The notes below the pieces were generated by a model. The model was given only the letters and a program-made list of their open reading frames with translations, did not search any database and was not told the DNA's origin. A program made the translations under genes and the position numbers. Of a DNA stretch of 64,000 nucleotides, positions 18,886 through 29,212 are shown one piece after another. The DNA is taken from contig NZ_LMEX01000004.1 in assembly GCF_001426645.1 (NCBI RefSeq), positions 186,492 through 250,491 on the forward strand, given 5' to 3'. Source of the stretch: Rhodanobacter sp. Root480 (GTDB taxonomy: Bacteria > Pseudomonadota > Gammaproteobacteria > Xanthomonadales > Rhodanobacteraceae). How positions within the stretch are numbered: the stretch's first letter is position 1; each line of letters opens with the position of its first letter.

Positions 18886-20895
18886 TCAGCCCACCACGCG
18901 CTTGGCCGCGTCGACCACGTGCGCCACGGTAATGCCGAAGTGCTCGAACAGCTGCGGCGCGGGTGCGGAGGCGCCGAAGGTGTTCATGCCGATCACTTCG
19001 CCGTCGAAGCCGACGTACTTGGCCCAGAAGTCGGCACTGGCCGCTTCCACCGCCACGCGGGCGCGGCACCAGCCCGGCAGCACGCCTTCGCGGTATTCCA
19101 GCGGCTGTTCGTCGAACACGTCGGTGCACGGCATCGACACCACGCGGGCAGCGATGCCCTGTTGTGCCAGCGCGCGCGAGGCTTCCATCGCCAGCTCCAC
19201 CTCGGAGCCGGTGCCGATCAGGATCACCTGGAACTTCGTGTCCGCCGGATCGGACAGCACATAGCCGCCGCGGCGGATGTCCGCCAGCTGCTGCTCATCG
19301 CGCTGCTGATGCTTCAGAGCCTGGCGCGAGAATACCAGGCATGACGGCGCACCACGACGCTCGATCGCGGCCTTCCACGACACCGCCGACTCCACTGCAT
19401 CGCAAGGACGCCACACGTGGTTGTTCGGGATGAGGCGCAGGCTGGCCATGTGCTCCACCGGCTGATGGGTGGGGCCGTCTTCGCCCAGGCCGATCGAGTC
19501 ATGCGTGTAGACGTGAATGGCTTGCGCGGGGATCAAGGCGCTCATGCGAACCGCGTTGCGGGCGTAATCGGAGAACACCATGAAAGTGGCGTCGTAGGGA
19601 ATGAAGCCGCCATGCAGCGCCAGGCCGTTGGCGATCGCGGTCATACCGAATTCGCGCACGCCGTAATAGACGTAGTTGCCCTTGCCGTCGGAGCTGTTGC
19701 CGTTGCCGGCGTCGAGGCTGCCCTTCCACTTGGTGAGGTTGGAGGCGGCCAGATCGGCGGAACCACCCAGCAGTTCGGGCAGAAGCGGACCATAAGCGTC
19801 CAGGGTCATCTGCGAAGCCTTGCGCGAAGCCACCTCGGGGCCTTCCGCCTGCAGCTTGGCGACATATGCCTGCGACTTCTCGGCCCAATCCTGCGGCAGT
19901 TCGCCGGACAAACGGCGCTTCAGCTCGGCCGCCAGCTCCGGATGTGCCGTGGCGTAGGCGGCGAATGCCTCGTCCCAGCTGCGTTCGCGGGCGACGCCCT
20001 TGTCGCGCGCGTTCCAACCGGCATAGATGTCGGCCGGGATCTCGAACGGCGCATGGTTCCACTGCAACTGCACGCGCGCGGCGGCAATCTCGTCCTTGCC
20101 CAGCGCGGCACCGTGGCTTTCTTCCTTGCCCTGCTTGTTGGGCGCGCCGAAACCGATGATGGTCTTGGCGCAGATGAGCGTGGGGCGCTCACTCTGCGCG
20201 GTGGCCTGCGCCAGCGCCTTCTTCACCGCCTCGGCGTCGTGGCCGTCGACATCGCGGATCACGTTCCAGCCGTAGGCTTCGAAACGCGCGGGCGTGTTGT
20301 CGGTGAACCAGCCTTCGACTTCGCCATCGATGGAGATGCCGTTGTCGTCATACACCGCCACCAGCTTGCCCAGCTTCCAGGTGCCGGCCAGCGAGGCGAC
20401 TTCGTGCGAGATGCCTTCCATCAGGCAGCCGTCGCCGAGGAACACATAGGTGTGGTGATCGACGATATCGTGGCCGGGCCGGTTGAAGCGCGCCGCCAGA
20501 ATCTTTTCAGCCAGCGCAAAGCCCACGGCGTTCGCCAGGCCCTGGCCCAGCGGACCGGTGGTGGTTTCGGCGCCGGGCGTGTGGCCGTATTCCGGATGGC
20601 CGGCGGTCTTCGAATGCAGCTGGCGGAAGTGCTTCAGCTCGTCGATCGGCAGGTCGTAGCCGGACAGGTGCAGCAGCGCGTACTGCAGCATCGAGCCGTG
20701 GCCGTTGGAGAGCACGAAGCGGTCGCGGTTGAACCAGCCCGGGTTGCCCGGATTGAACTGCAGGAAATCGTTCCACAACACCTCGGCGATGTCGGCCATA
20801 CCCATCGGCATGCCCGGATGGCCGGACTTGGCCGCCTCGACGGCATCCATGGCCAGGGCACGCACAGCATTGGCTAGTTCACGACGGGTGGGCAT
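18886..20895 (-). CDS. tkt: Transketolase
   Basis: The 669-residue thiamine-diphosphate enzyme transfers two-carbon ketol units in the pentose phosphate pathway, the route that takes up imported xylose as xylulose 5-phosphate. Motifs: [57 protein letters not shown], the ThDP/Mg motif [20 protein letters not shown] with DDNGISIDG, and [19 protein letters not shown]. Length is that of bacterial TktA. RBS GGAGAG lies 7 nt before the ATG. It is followed by an intrinsic terminator. Confidence 0.97.
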   Translation of the reverse strand: MPTRRELANAVRALAMDAVEAAKSGHPGMPMGMADIAEVLWNDFLQFNPGNPGWFNRDRFVLSNGHGSMLQYALLHLSGYDLPIDELKHFRQLHSKTAGHPEYGHTPGAETTTGPLGQGLANAVGFALAEKILAARFNRPGHDIVDHHTYVFLGDGCLMEGISHEVASLAGTWKLGKLVAVYDDNGISIDGEVEGWFTDNTPARFEAYGWNVIRDVDGHDAEAVKKALAQATAQSERPTLICAKTIIGFGAPNKQGKEESHGAALGKDEIAAARVQLQWNHAPFEIPADIYAGWNARDKGVARERSWDEAFAAYATAHPELAAELKRRLSGELPQDWAEKSQAYVAKLQAEGPEVASRKASQMTLDAYGPLLPELLGGSADLAASNLTKWKGSLDAGNGNSSDGKGNYVYYGVREFGMTAIANGLALHGGFIPYDATFMVFSDYARNAVRMSALIPAQAIHVYTHDSIGLGEDGPTHQPVEHMASLRLIPNNHVWRPCDAVESAVSWKAAIERRGAPSCLVFSRQALKHQQRDEQQLADIRRGGYVLSDPADTKFQVILIGTGSEVELAMEASRALAQQGIAARVVSMPCTDVFDEQPLEYREGVLPGWCRARVAVEAASADFWAKYVGFDGEVIGMNTFGASAPAPQLFEHFGITVAHVVDAAKRVVG

Positions 20896-20997
20896 CAGGT
20901 TCTCTCCGGGGCGGGCAAAATCCCATTATCGCTGATTCAGCTTGTCACTGTCGCGCTCTCCGGGACGCGCAGTTTTGGACGGCTGAAAGGCCAAACA

Positions 20998-21012
20998 TTA
21001 ATTCGGCCTTAA
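20998..21012 (+). promoter_or_regulatory. TTAA-N7-TTAA direct repeat upstream of the first omp gene
   Basis: TTAATTCGGCCTTAA gives two TTAA half-sites with 11-bp period, about 130 bp before the start at 21142. The same arrangement precedes the second omp gene at a similar distance. The 11-bp spacing is typical of OmpR/PhoB-family regulators. Confidence 0.4.
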
Positions 21013-21141
21013 TTTTTGGTCAGGACATATCGGCGCGCTTCAGGCTCGGGCCTGTTCAATGCACCCGCCCCCGGATTCCGTGGGTCGTCATCGGGCTTTC
21101 CCCAACCCGACGATGCATTGGTTATACGCAGGAGTTCCCTC

Positions 21142-21786
21142 ATGAAAAAAACACTACTAGCCCTGGCGATTACCTCCGCGTCTCTTTGCGCCCTGCCCGC
21201 ATTTGCGCAGGACGACTCTGTTTCCAGCAGCACCCCGACGTCCGCGAACGGCAACTACCAGCCGAACCAGGCTGTCGGCAGCGGCAACTGGTTCATCGGT
21301 GCCAACGTTGGCCAGGCCCACGTGGCGCAAGGCCCGTACAACGATCACCCGACCACCTACGCACTGACCGGCGGCTACCGCTGGAAGGTCGGCCAGGACG
21401 TCGGCCTTGGCGTTGATATCGGCTACAACGACCTGGGCAATTTCCGGTTGAAGAACGCCTTCAACAGCGACAACGTCAACCTCACCGGTCGCCGCAACGC
21501 GTTGCGCGGCTGGACCGCCGGCGTCAACGGCCGCATCAACGTGTGGCAGGGGCTGTATGTCAGTGGCCGCACCGGCGTGTACGGCTGGAAGGGCCACGGC
21601 TACAACAACCAGGACGTCAACCGTCACTCGCTGGAAAAGGTCGACTACTACGCGGGTGCCGGCGTGGGCTACGACTTCAACAACAACTTCAGCCTGGGTC
21701 TGGCGTACGACTACTACCACGCCAAGAAGCACGGCATCAGCTTTAGCTCGGATACCGCCACGGTATCGGCTGAATACCGGTTCTGA
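21142..21786 (+). CDS. Outer-membrane beta-barrel protein, paralogue 1
   Basis: 214 residues from ATG 21142 with AGGAG 8 nt upstream; the longer open frame starts inside the promoter region. A signal peptide ends at PAFAQ. A short low-complexity linker (about 25-45) precedes an eight-strand-type OmpA-like barrel: GNWFIGANVGQAHV, YALTGGYRWKVGQDVGLGVD, WTAGVNGRINVWQGLYVSGR, VYGWKGHGYNN, AGAGVGYDFNNNFSLGLAYD and the C-terminal SAEYRF ending in Phe for BAM insertion. Function is unknown: a small outer-membrane barrel, possibly a porin or envelope-stability protein. It is closely related to the next two genes. Confidence 0.85.
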   Translation: MKKTLLALAITSASLCALPAFAQDDSVSSSTPTSANGNYQPNQAVGSGNWFIGANVGQAHVAQGPYNDHPTTYALTGGYRWKVGQDVGLGVDIGYNDLGNFRLKNAFNSDNVNLTGRRNALRGWTAGVNGRINVWQGLYVSGRTGVYGWKGHGYNNQDVNRHSLEKVDYYAGAGVGYDFNNNFSLGLAYDYYHAKKHGISFSSDTATVSAEYRF

Positions 21787-21800
21787 CCGGTGATGCCCCG

Positions 21801-21831
21801 AAGAGGCGCGGCGCGGGCCGCCGCGCCTCTT
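21801..21831 (+). terminator. Stem-loop after omp paralogue 1
   Basis: A 13-bp perfect stem (21801-21813/21819-21831) with loop CGGGC. It is not followed by a T tract, so it may be a 3' stabiliser rather than a true terminator. Confidence 0.5.
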
Positions 21832-21842
21832 CTCGCCGCGGA

Positions 21843-21857
21843 TTAACCCAGACTTAA
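21843..21857 (+). promoter_or_regulatory. TTAA-N7-TTAA direct repeat upstream of the second omp gene
   Basis: TTAACCCAGACTTAA has the same 11-bp period as the site at 20998-21012. It lies about 137 bp upstream of the ATG at 21994. Confidence 0.4.
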
Positions 21858-21993
21858 TACTGAACTTGTCGGTATTGAATCTCCGGACCGCAGCACCATC
21901 TAAGTGGCAGGTGTCGTCGCCCCCATGGCGCGCGCCCGCAGCGACCACTCCCCCAATGGGTCGCCTGCCACAAAAAAAACACTGGAGATATCC

Positions 21994-22590
21994 ATGAAAA
22001 ACAAGAGTCTGCTTGCCCTCGCCCTCGCCACTGCCGGCCTGGTTGCCGTACCCGCAGCCTTTGCGCAGAGTGCGCCCACGCAGAACGGCGGCTGGTTCGT
22101 CAACGGCAACGTCGGCCAGACCTCGATCAACCACGGCCCGTACGACGACAACGACACCGGCTATGCCGTCAACGGTGGTTACCGCTGGTCGGTGAACCCG
22201 TCTGTCGCACTGGGCGTCGAGGTTGGCTACAACGACCTGGGCAACATCCACGCCAAGAACGTCTTCAATGACGACCCGGTGGTGGAAGACGGCAAGTCGC
22301 AGCTGCACGGCTGGACGGCCGGCGTGAACGGTCACTTCAACGTCACCCCGAACTGGTACGTCAGCGCCCGCACTGGCATCTACGGCTGGAAGGGCCACGG
22401 CCTGAGCAACAACGAGAACCCGGTCCGCAAGGGTCTGGATGACACCAGTTGGTACGCCGGCGCCGGCTTCGGCTACGACTTCAACAACAACGTCAGCGTA
22501 GGCTTGAACTACGACTACTACGACGCGAAGAAGGACCGCATCGACCTGAGCACGGACATGGTGTCGGTCAGCGCGGAATACCGCTTCTGA
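21994..22590 (+). CDS. Outer-membrane beta-barrel protein, paralogue 2
   Basis: 198 residues from ATG 21994 with GGAG upstream. A signal peptide ends PAAFAQ. The barrel repeats the pattern of paralogue 1: NGGWFVNGNVGQTSI, YAVNGGYRWSVNPSVALGVE, LHGWTAGVNGHFNVTPNWYV, GIYGWKGHGLSNN, AGAGFGYDFNNNVSVGLNYD and C-terminal SAEYRF. Identity to paralogue 1 is high through the barrel and the linker is shorter, so tandem duplication is likely. Function unknown. It has its own intrinsic terminator, so each copy is probably transcribed separately. Confidence 0.85.
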   Translation: MKNKSLLALALATAGLVAVPAAFAQSAPTQNGGWFVNGNVGQTSINHGPYDDNDTGYAVNGGYRWSVNPSVALGVEVGYNDLGNIHAKNVFNDDPVVEDGKSQLHGWTAGVNGHFNVTPNWYVSARTGIYGWKGHGLSNNENPVRKGLDDTSWYAGAGFGYDFNNNVSVGLNYDYYDAKKDRIDLSTDMVSVSAEYRF

Positions 22591-22623
22591 TTCGATTCAC
22601 CCTGTTGCACGGACGACAGGAAG

Positions 22624-22651
22624 AAGGGCGCCGCAAGGCGCCTTTCTTTTT
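22624..22651 (+). terminator. Intrinsic terminator of omp paralogue 2
   Basis: AAGGGCGCC-GCAA-GGCGCCTTT followed by CTTTTT. Confidence 0.85.
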
Positions 22652-22749
22652 GCCCGCGTTTTTCCCCGGACCCGGCCAGCCGTTACAATCGCGTCGCCGC
22701 AGAAGCGGCTCATCGGATTGATCGGACCATCAGGAGGGTCCATATCCCC

Positions 22750-23337
22750 ATGCGTAAACACCTACTCCCCCTTGCCATCGCCGCCAGCGGCATGGCCTTC
22801 GTCGCGACCGCCCACGCAGAACAGCCCAACGGCTGGTTCGTCAACGGCAACGTCGGCAGCTCGCACTACAGTGCAGAGGTCGACGACTTCGGCTCGGGTA
22901 CCGAAACCGACACGGCGTTCATCGTCAACGCCGGCTACCGCGACCAGCGCATCCTCGGCTTCGAGGCCGGTTACACCAACCTCGGCAGCATCAGCGAGAG
23001 CGACGACTTCGGCGACCGCGTGAAACTGTCCGGCGATGGCTGGACGCTGGGCCTCAACGGCCATTTCAACCCCACCAGCCACTGGTACATTTCCGCGCGC
23101 GGCGGCGCCTTCCTGTGGAAGCTGCACGCCAAGGCGCGCATCGCCTATGACGACGGCAGCTCGGACACGTTCCGCGCCAGCGAGCAGTCGCTGGGCTGGT
23201 ACGCCGGCGTGGGCACGGGTTACGACATCAACCGCCACTGGAGCGTGGGTGGCAACTTCGATTACTACAAGATCGACAAGGACGTGTACGAGCTTGGCAC
23301 GCGGATTTTCTCGGTCAGCGCCGAGTACCGCTTCTGA
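22750..23337 (+). CDS. Outer-membrane beta-barrel protein, paralogue 3
   Basis: 195 residues from ATG 22750, with GGAGGG about 12 nt upstream. A signal peptide ends at ATAHAEQ. Barrel strands include NGWFVNGNVGSSHYSAEVDD, WTLGLNGHFNPTSHWYISAR, GWYAGVGTGYDINRHWSVGG and the C-terminal SAEYRF. It is more diverged than paralogues 1 and 2 (no YGWKGHG), suggesting the older duplicate. TACAAT at 22685-22690 is a likely -10. No TTAA-N7-TTAA repeat precedes it. Function unknown. Confidence 0.82.
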   Translation: MRKHLLPLAIAASGMAFVATAHAEQPNGWFVNGNVGSSHYSAEVDDFGSGTETDTAFIVNAGYRDQRILGFEAGYTNLGSISESDDFGDRVKLSGDGWTLGLNGHFNPTSHWYISARGGAFLWKLHAKARIAYDDGSSDTFRASEQSLGWYAGVGTGYDINRHWSVGGNFDYYKIDKDVYELGTRIFSVSAEYRF

Positions 23338-23372
23338 GATCCGCCGGCTGACGCCACCGCGTCACCGACAAT

Positions 23373-23402
23373 AAAAAAGGGCACCTTGCGGTGCCCTTTT
23401 TT
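23373..23402. terminator. Bidirectional intrinsic terminator between omp3 and aldolase
   Basis: AAAAAAGGGCACC-TTGC-GGTGCCCTTTTTT has T tracts on both strands and serves the two converging genes. Confidence 0.92.
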
Positions 23403-23431
23403 ATTCATGCCTTGCTGGCGATTCGCTTGCG

Positions 23432-24436
23432 TCAGCCGTTCCAGCGCCCCAGTGCCGCCAGGCCGTTGTCGCGGGCGCGGGCATGGACGGTCTTCTGCGC
23501 CTCGGCAACGTTCGCCTTCGGGTCTTTCGCCCACAGTTTCAGCGCCGCCTGCTGCATGGCACGGCCATACGAGAACGACAGCGGCCACGGATGCGGGCCG
23601 ATATGGTTGATCGCATTGAGATGGCTGGTGGCCTGCTTGTCGGTCTGCCCCCCGGAGAGGAACACGATGCCCGGCAACGAGGCCGGCACGCATGATTTCA
23701 GCACGCGTACGGTGGCATCGGCCACTTCCTCGGCATCCACCTGCTCGTCGCTGTCCTTGCCCGGAATGACCATGCTGATCTTCAGGATGGTGCCTTCGAG
23801 CATCACGTTCTGCTCGTACAGCGCGTTGAACAAGCTGCGCAGCACGGCTTCGTGCACCTCATAGCTGACGTCGATGGAATGGTCGCCGTCCATCAACACT
23901 TCAGGCTCGACCATCGGCACCAGGCCGGCCTCCTGGCACAGCGCGGCATAGCGCGCCAGCGCGTGGCAGTTCGCCTCGATGGCGGTGGAACTGGGGGTGT
24001 CCTCGGTAATCTTGATCACCGCCCGCCACTTGGCGAATTGCGCACCCAGTTTGGCGTATTCCTGCAACCGCTCGCGCAGGCCGTCGAGCCCTTCGGTGAC
24101 CACGTCGCCCGGAAACCCGGCCAGCGGCACGGTTCCCTTGTCGACCTTGATGCCGGGAATGATGCCGGCCTTCTTCATCACCGTGGTGAACGGCACGCCA
24201 TCCTTCGTGGACTGGCGGATCGTCTCGTCGTACAGGATGGCGCCGGAAATATGTTCGCCGAGAGCGGGCGTGGTCAGCAGCATTTCGCGATAGGCGCGTC
24301 GGCTTTCCTCGGTACTCTCGACGCCGACGGCGGCCAGACGCTTGCCGATCGTCTTGGTCGATTCATCGATGGCGATGATGCCCTTGCCGGGCGCGACCAT
24401 GGCCAGGGCGATGCTTTCGAGATCTTCAATACTCAT
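23432..24436 (-). CDS. Class I fructose-bisphosphate aldolase
   Basis: 334 residues from ATG 24436 (GGAG 7 nt upstream; the 12-residue upstream extension lacks an RBS). It cleaves fructose 1,6-bisphosphate to triose phosphates by a Schiff-base mechanism. Motifs: GKGIIAIDESTKTIGKRL, EHISGAILYDETIRQS, FAKWRAVIKI, MVEPEVLMDGDHSI, the Schiff-base lysine in GTILKISMVIPGKDS, and FLSGGQTDKQATSHLNAIN. It is of the eukaryote-like class I type common in xanthomonads. It sits with tkt, pyk and gap, so the region looks like a loosely clustered glycolysis/pentose phosphate block. Confidence 0.96.
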   Translation of the reverse strand: MSIEDLESIALAMVAPGKGIIAIDESTKTIGKRLAAVGVESTEESRRAYREMLLTTPALGEHISGAILYDETIRQSTKDGVPFTTVMKKAGIIPGIKVDKGTVPLAGFPGDVVTEGLDGLRERLQEYAKLGAQFAKWRAVIKITEDTPSSTAIEANCHALARYAALCQEAGLVPMVEPEVLMDGDHSIDVSYEVHEAVLRSLFNALYEQNVMLEGTILKISMVIPGKDSDEQVDAEEVADATVRVLKSCVPASLPGIVFLSGGQTDKQATSHLNAINHIGPHPWPLSFSYGRAMQQAALKLWAKDPKANVAEAQKTVHARARDNGLAALGRWNG

Positions 24437-24572
24437 GGCGACTCCGTGGAACGCGGCGGCGACAAACCGCACGAGGGACGATGCCGCACCAACATGCGCG
24501 CCGGTACGGTTCAGAGCTCGCCATTATAGGCCAGTTGCACGAGGGTGACTCGCCTGCGGGAAGGCAGCCGTG

Positions 24573-25025
24573 TCAATGCTGGCCGTTGTATCCCGGCAGC
24601 ACGCAGGCGTCGACTACCTGCTTCCGCGCCGCTTTGTCCTCGGGCGCGTTGAACGGCACGATGTAATACGTGGATATCGGCTCGGCGTTGCGGTTGGTCA
24701 ACGACGGCCCGTAGCGGAAATTGGCGACGGCGTTGACCGCCATCGGGCCCAGGTCGCTCTTGGGGATCAGTTTGACCAGGGTCACATCGAGCGGCACGCC
24801 GTCCGAACCGACCGTGTAGGTCACGGCGGCACAGCCGGGCTTGTCGAGGTTCAGCCCGCTGTTCGGGGCATCCAGCTTGATCTGGGTATTGAGCAGGATC
24901 CAGTAGCGGTAAAGATTCTGCGGATCGAGCTTGCGCATCTGCGTCTGTGCCAGCAACGGCACGGAGAAAAGCGCCATCAGTACGGGCAGCACGATGGTCA
25001 GGGACGGGCGGAATGACGACTTCAT
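24573..25025 (-). CDS. Small secreted protein with TonB-C-terminal-like domain
   Basis: 150 residues from ATG 25025 with GGAGG 6 nt upstream. A signal peptide ends at PLLAQ. The central part (PGCAAVTYTVGSDGVPLDVT, then a VNAVANFRYGPSLTNR stretch and STYYIVPF) follows the TonB C-terminal/energy-transducer pattern of two strands and a helix. There is no transmembrane anchor retained after cleavage and no proline-rich spacer, so it cannot act as a classical TonB and probably floats in the periplasm. Three cysteine-containing positions are visible. Role unknown; it lies between aldolase and pyruvate kinase. Confidence 0.7.
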   Translation of the reverse strand: MKSSFRPSLTIVLPVLMALFSVPLLAQTQMRKLDPQNLYRYWILLNTQIKLDAPNSGLNLDKPGCAAVTYTVGSDGVPLDVTLVKLIPKSDLGPMAVNAVANFRYGPSLTNRNAEPISTYYIVPFNAPEDKAARKQVVDACVLPGYNGQH

Positions 25026-25095
25026 GACAACCTCCAGGGATGCAACCGCATGCCCGCAGTGTAGCCGCGGGCATGTGTAGAAATCGCACTTGTCG

Positions 25096-26568
25096 TTACA
25101 GGTCGCGCAGGCTTTCCACCATGCCGCCGGTACCGACCGCCAGCAATTTCAGCGTGTTGGTGCCACCGCCGAGGCCAACATGGTCGCCGTGGGTGACCAC
25201 CACGCGATCGCCCTCGCTGAGCTTGCCCTGGTCGAACAGCAACTGCACGGCGGCGCGGGCGGAGGCGGCGAGGTTCTGGCCGGCATGGTTGAATTCCACC
25301 GGCTTCACGTCGCGCAGCACCAGCATGCGTCGGCGCGCATCGTCGAACGGCGACAACGCGTAGATCGGCACCGCGGTGCGGTAGCGCGACAGCCACTGCG
25401 CGGTGGCGCCCGACTCGGTCAGCGCGATGATCGCGCGCACGCCCAACTGCTTGGCCACCAGCATGGCGGCCAGCGCAATGGCCTGATCGGTGCGATCGAG
25501 GCGGTGGCCGGCAGTGGTGAGGTCGTCCTTGGGTTCGAACTGGCGCTCGGCGCCCAGGCAGATGCGCACCATCGCCTGAACAGCCTTGTCCGGATGCGCG
25601 CCGGCAGCGGTTTCCTGCGACAGCATCACCGCATCGGTGCCGTCGATCACCGCGTTGGCCACGTCCAGCACTTCGGCGCGGGTGGGGATCGGCGCGTAGA
25701 CCATCGACTGCAGCATCTGCGTGGCGGTGATCACCGCGCGATTGCGCTGCACCGACTCGCGGATGATCTTCTTCTGCAGGCCCGGCAGTTCGGCGTCGCC
25801 GATTTCCACGCCCAGGTCACCGCGCGCCACCATCACCACGTCGGAGGCGTCGATGATCTCGCCCAGCACGGGGATCGCGTCGGCACGCTCGATCTTGGAC
25901 ACCAGCGAGGCGTTGCCGCCCGCTTCGTGCAGCAGGCGACGCGCCTGGTGCATGTCGTCGGCCGAACGCACGAAGGACACGGCCAGGAAATCGGCGCCGA
26001 TCTCGGCGGCCAGCTTGATGTCGGCCTTGTCCTTGTCCGACAGCGCTGTCACCGACAGCCCGCCGCCCTGGCGATTGAGGCCCTTGCGGTCGGACAGGCG
26101 GCCGCCGATCAGCACCTGGCAACGCACTTCGGCGCCCACCACTTCCAGCACCGTCAAGGCCAGCAGGCCGTCGTCCAGCAACAGGACGTCGCCGGCATGC
26201 ACATCATTGGGGAGGCCGTAATAGCTGACGCCGACGCGCTGGTCGTTGCCGGCGGGTGCGTCGGGGCGGCAATCCAGCACGAAGGATGCGCCGTTGACCA
26301 GTTCGATCGGGCCGTTGGCAAATTTCTCGATGCGGATCTTGGGGCCTTGCAGATCGGCCAGGATGCCGACCTCGCGACCGGCGCTGGCGGCAGCGACGCG
26401 AACCGCGGCGGCGCGTGCGCGATGGTCGTCGGGCTGACCATGGGAAAGGTTGAGTCGAACCACGTCCACGCCATCGGCGATGATCTGTTCGAGCATGCCG
26501 GGAGCATCGGTGGCGGGGCCGAGCGTGGCGACGATTCGGGTACGGCGGGATTGGGGTTCGGTAGTCAT
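25096..26568 (-). CDS. pyk: Pyruvate kinase
   Basis: 490 residues from ATG 26568 (a TTG one codon earlier is also in frame; no strong RBS for either). It makes pyruvate and ATP from phosphoenolpyruvate. Motifs: RRTRIVATLGPATDAPGMLE, VVRLNLSHGQPDDH, ILADLQGPKIRIEKF, FLAVSFVRSADDMHQARRLL, the substrate/K+ segment SLVSKIERADAI, MVARGDLGVEIGDAELPGLQ, VITATQMLQSM and VANAVIDGTDAVMLSQETAA. The C-terminal domain is complete. It lies in the central carbon block, transcribed toward the aldolase. Confidence 0.97.
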   Translation of the reverse strand: MTTEPQSRRTRIVATLGPATDAPGMLEQIIADGVDVVRLNLSHGQPDDHRARAAAVRVAAASAGREVGILADLQGPKIRIEKFANGPIELVNGASFVLDCRPDAPAGNDQRVGVSYYGLPNDVHAGDVLLLDDGLLALTVLEVVGAEVRCQVLIGGRLSDRKGLNRQGGGLSVTALSDKDKADIKLAAEIGADFLAVSFVRSADDMHQARRLLHEAGGNASLVSKIERADAIPVLGEIIDASDVVMVARGDLGVEIGDAELPGLQKKIIRESVQRNRAVITATQMLQSMVYAPIPTRAEVLDVANAVIDGTDAVMLSQETAAGAHPDKAVQAMVRICLGAERQFEPKDDLTTAGHRLDRTDQAIALAAMLVAKQLGVRAIIALTESGATAQWLSRYRTAVPIYALSPFDDARRRMLVLRDVKPVEFNHAGQNLAASARAAVQLLFDQGKLSEGDRVVVTHGDHVGLGGGTNTLKLLAVGTGGMVESLRDL

Positions 26569-26601
26569 CAAATCAGATTACCAGAACTCTTCGTCCCCAT
26601 A

Positions 26602-27444
26602 TCAATGCTTGTGCGCATGTTGCGTGACGACGTCACCCAGATGACGGTTCAAGACCTCGGCCAACCGCCTTCCCGCCACGCGCAAACGCCGTTCGGCAAG
26701 CGGGAGGTTCCGGTCCACATAGGCCGACCCGATTCGCCGTCTGGATGGATAGAAGTCCATTGCGGCGGTGAGCCGGCACGACTCCTCGGCCCATTGCGCG
26801 TACGGGTTGTCCAGCGGGGCGATCGGCCGCGGCAAGGTCGCCGGCGATCGCGAATCCAGCAGGTTGGCGTAATCCCGCCAGCGCAAGTGGCGCGTACCCA
26901 GCAGGCCGGAATCCCACACCTTGTGCAGGTTGCTGCCCTTGCCCTCGAACTGCACCTGATACTGGTTGCCACCGCGGTCCGGCCGGTAACCGGCGTGCAG
27001 CGGCTGGTGCACGTCACCCACCAGATGCACCACGAACTTCAGCGCTTCGCGCCGCACCGCATCGGGCTGCGAACGATCGCCCAGCACCTGCACTTCCCGC
27101 GCCAGCGCGGCCACCACGCACTCGCCCTTCGGGCAATCGCGCGGCGCCACGTAGTGGCAGCGGTCGCTGGAAAAATTGACGTAGTGCCAGCGACTTGTGC
27201 GTTTCCACAACGCCTGCAGCGCGGGATCGTTGCGGACCTGGTCGGGCCAGTTGGCCACGTCGGCCAGGTGCGTGGTGTGCTCCGGCGCCAGCAGTCGCTC
27301 CACCTCCCTTTCGGCTGCGGGGCTCAGCTGGCGTTGCGCCAGTTCGGCCACCACGCTGTGTCCCAGCGGCCCCCACGCCCGGGCGGACGGCGCGGCCAGA
27401 AACATGGCCGACGCCAGCAGGAGGGAGAGGATAGGTCGCGACAT
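26602..27444 (-). CDS. S1/P1-family nuclease, secreted
   Basis: About 280 residues from ATG 27444, whose signal peptide (MSRPILSLLLASAMFLAAPS) is cleaved before AWGPLGH, giving the N-terminal Trp that ligates zinc in S1/P1 nucleases. Further ligands are in WPDQVR, SRWHYVNF, VVHLVGDVHQPLHAGY, DRGGNQYQV and LHKVWDSGLL. The family degrades single-stranded DNA and RNA through a trinuclear zinc centre, here probably in the periplasm or medium as a phosphate/nucleoside scavenger. It is divergent from gap and 27 bp from pyk in the same direction, so it could be co-transcribed with it. Confidence 0.9.
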   Translation of the reverse strand: MSRPILSLLLASAMFLAAPSARAWGPLGHSVVAELAQRQLSPAAEREVERLLAPEHTTHLADVANWPDQVRNDPALQALWKRTSRWHYVNFSSDRCHYVAPRDCPKGECVVAALAREVQVLGDRSQPDAVRREALKFVVHLVGDVHQPLHAGYRPDRGGNQYQVQFEGKGSNLHKVWDSGLLGTRHLRWRDYANLLDSRSPATLPRPIAPLDNPYAQWAEESCRLTAAMDFYPSRRRIGSAYVDRNLPLAERRLRVAGRRLAEVLNRHLGDVVTQHAHKH

Positions 27445-27519
27445 CACGGGCACTCGCGCAAACGCGGAAGTCTGCCACAAGGCGAATCTCCCTCCGCAGG
27501 AACAGTGCTTTCATTGTAA

Positions 27520-28593
<1,074 letters not shown>

Positions 28594-28616
28594 CGTCTGC
28601 GTGCTCCTCCATGGAA

Positions 28617-28643
28617 AAGCCGGGCATTGCCCGGCTTTTTTTG
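28617..28643 (+). terminator. Intrinsic terminator of gap
   Basis: AAGCCGGGC-ATT-GCCCGGCTT followed by TTTTT. Confidence 0.95.
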
Positions 28644-28733
28644 TGAAGCGCGCGAAGTGAGTGGAGATGAGTGAGAAGTGAGAAAGGAGCCGGCGTTCGT
28701 CGCCGCTTTTTCTCGCTGCTCACTCCTTTTCAC

Positions 28734-29072
28734 TTACCCCTCGTCCAGGCTCCGCTTCAACAGCGGCAATTTGTCCGGCACGCCATCCCACTTGGCGGCG
28801 TCGTCCATCGCGGGGATCTTGCTGGTCAGCACCGGCCACTCGCGCGCCAGCTCCGCGTTGATGCCGAGGAATACTTCCTGCCCGGCTGGCACGTCCAGCT
28901 CGGGGAAGATCGCACCCACCGGGCACTCCTCCACGCACAGCGTGCAGTCGATGCATTCGTCCGGATCGATCACCAGAAAATTCGGTCCGGCGTGGAAACA
29001 GTCCACCGGACACACCTCCACGCAATCGGTGTGTTTGCAATTGATGCAATTTTCGGTGACTACGTGCGTCAT
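28734..29072 (-). CDS. fdxA: 7Fe ferredoxin FdxA (3Fe-4S plus 4Fe-4S)
   Basis: 112 residues. A small cytosolic electron carrier. The N-terminal cluster motif is [18 protein letters not shown] and the second is [19 protein letters not shown], the cysteine spacing of proteobacterial FdxA, in which the first cluster binds three irons. The C-terminal extension ([28 protein letters not shown]) also fits FdxA. It is divergent from azurin, with 140 bp between, a pairing of two soluble electron carriers. Confidence 0.96.
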   Translation of the reverse strand: MTHVVTENCINCKHTDCVEVCPVDCFHAGPNFLVIDPDECIDCTLCVEECPVGAIFPELDVPAGQEVFLGINAELAREWPVLTSKIPAMDDAAKWDGVPDKLPLLKRSLDEG

Positions 29073-29212
29073 CAGGTTTACCTCATCTGGCAGCGACAGT
29101 GTCGCGTACGGCTTGCCGCACGGCGATGATCCAGGTCAGTGCCGACGCCTGCGCGGCGGGGGCACAATCGGCCTGCAGTTTATCCATGTCCCCTCTGCTG
29201 GAGTAATTCCCC

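Noticed and set aside
26036-26055. Palindrome GACAGCGCTGTC as a possible operator
   Set aside because: It lies inside the pyruvate kinase coding sequence and is explained by codon usage.
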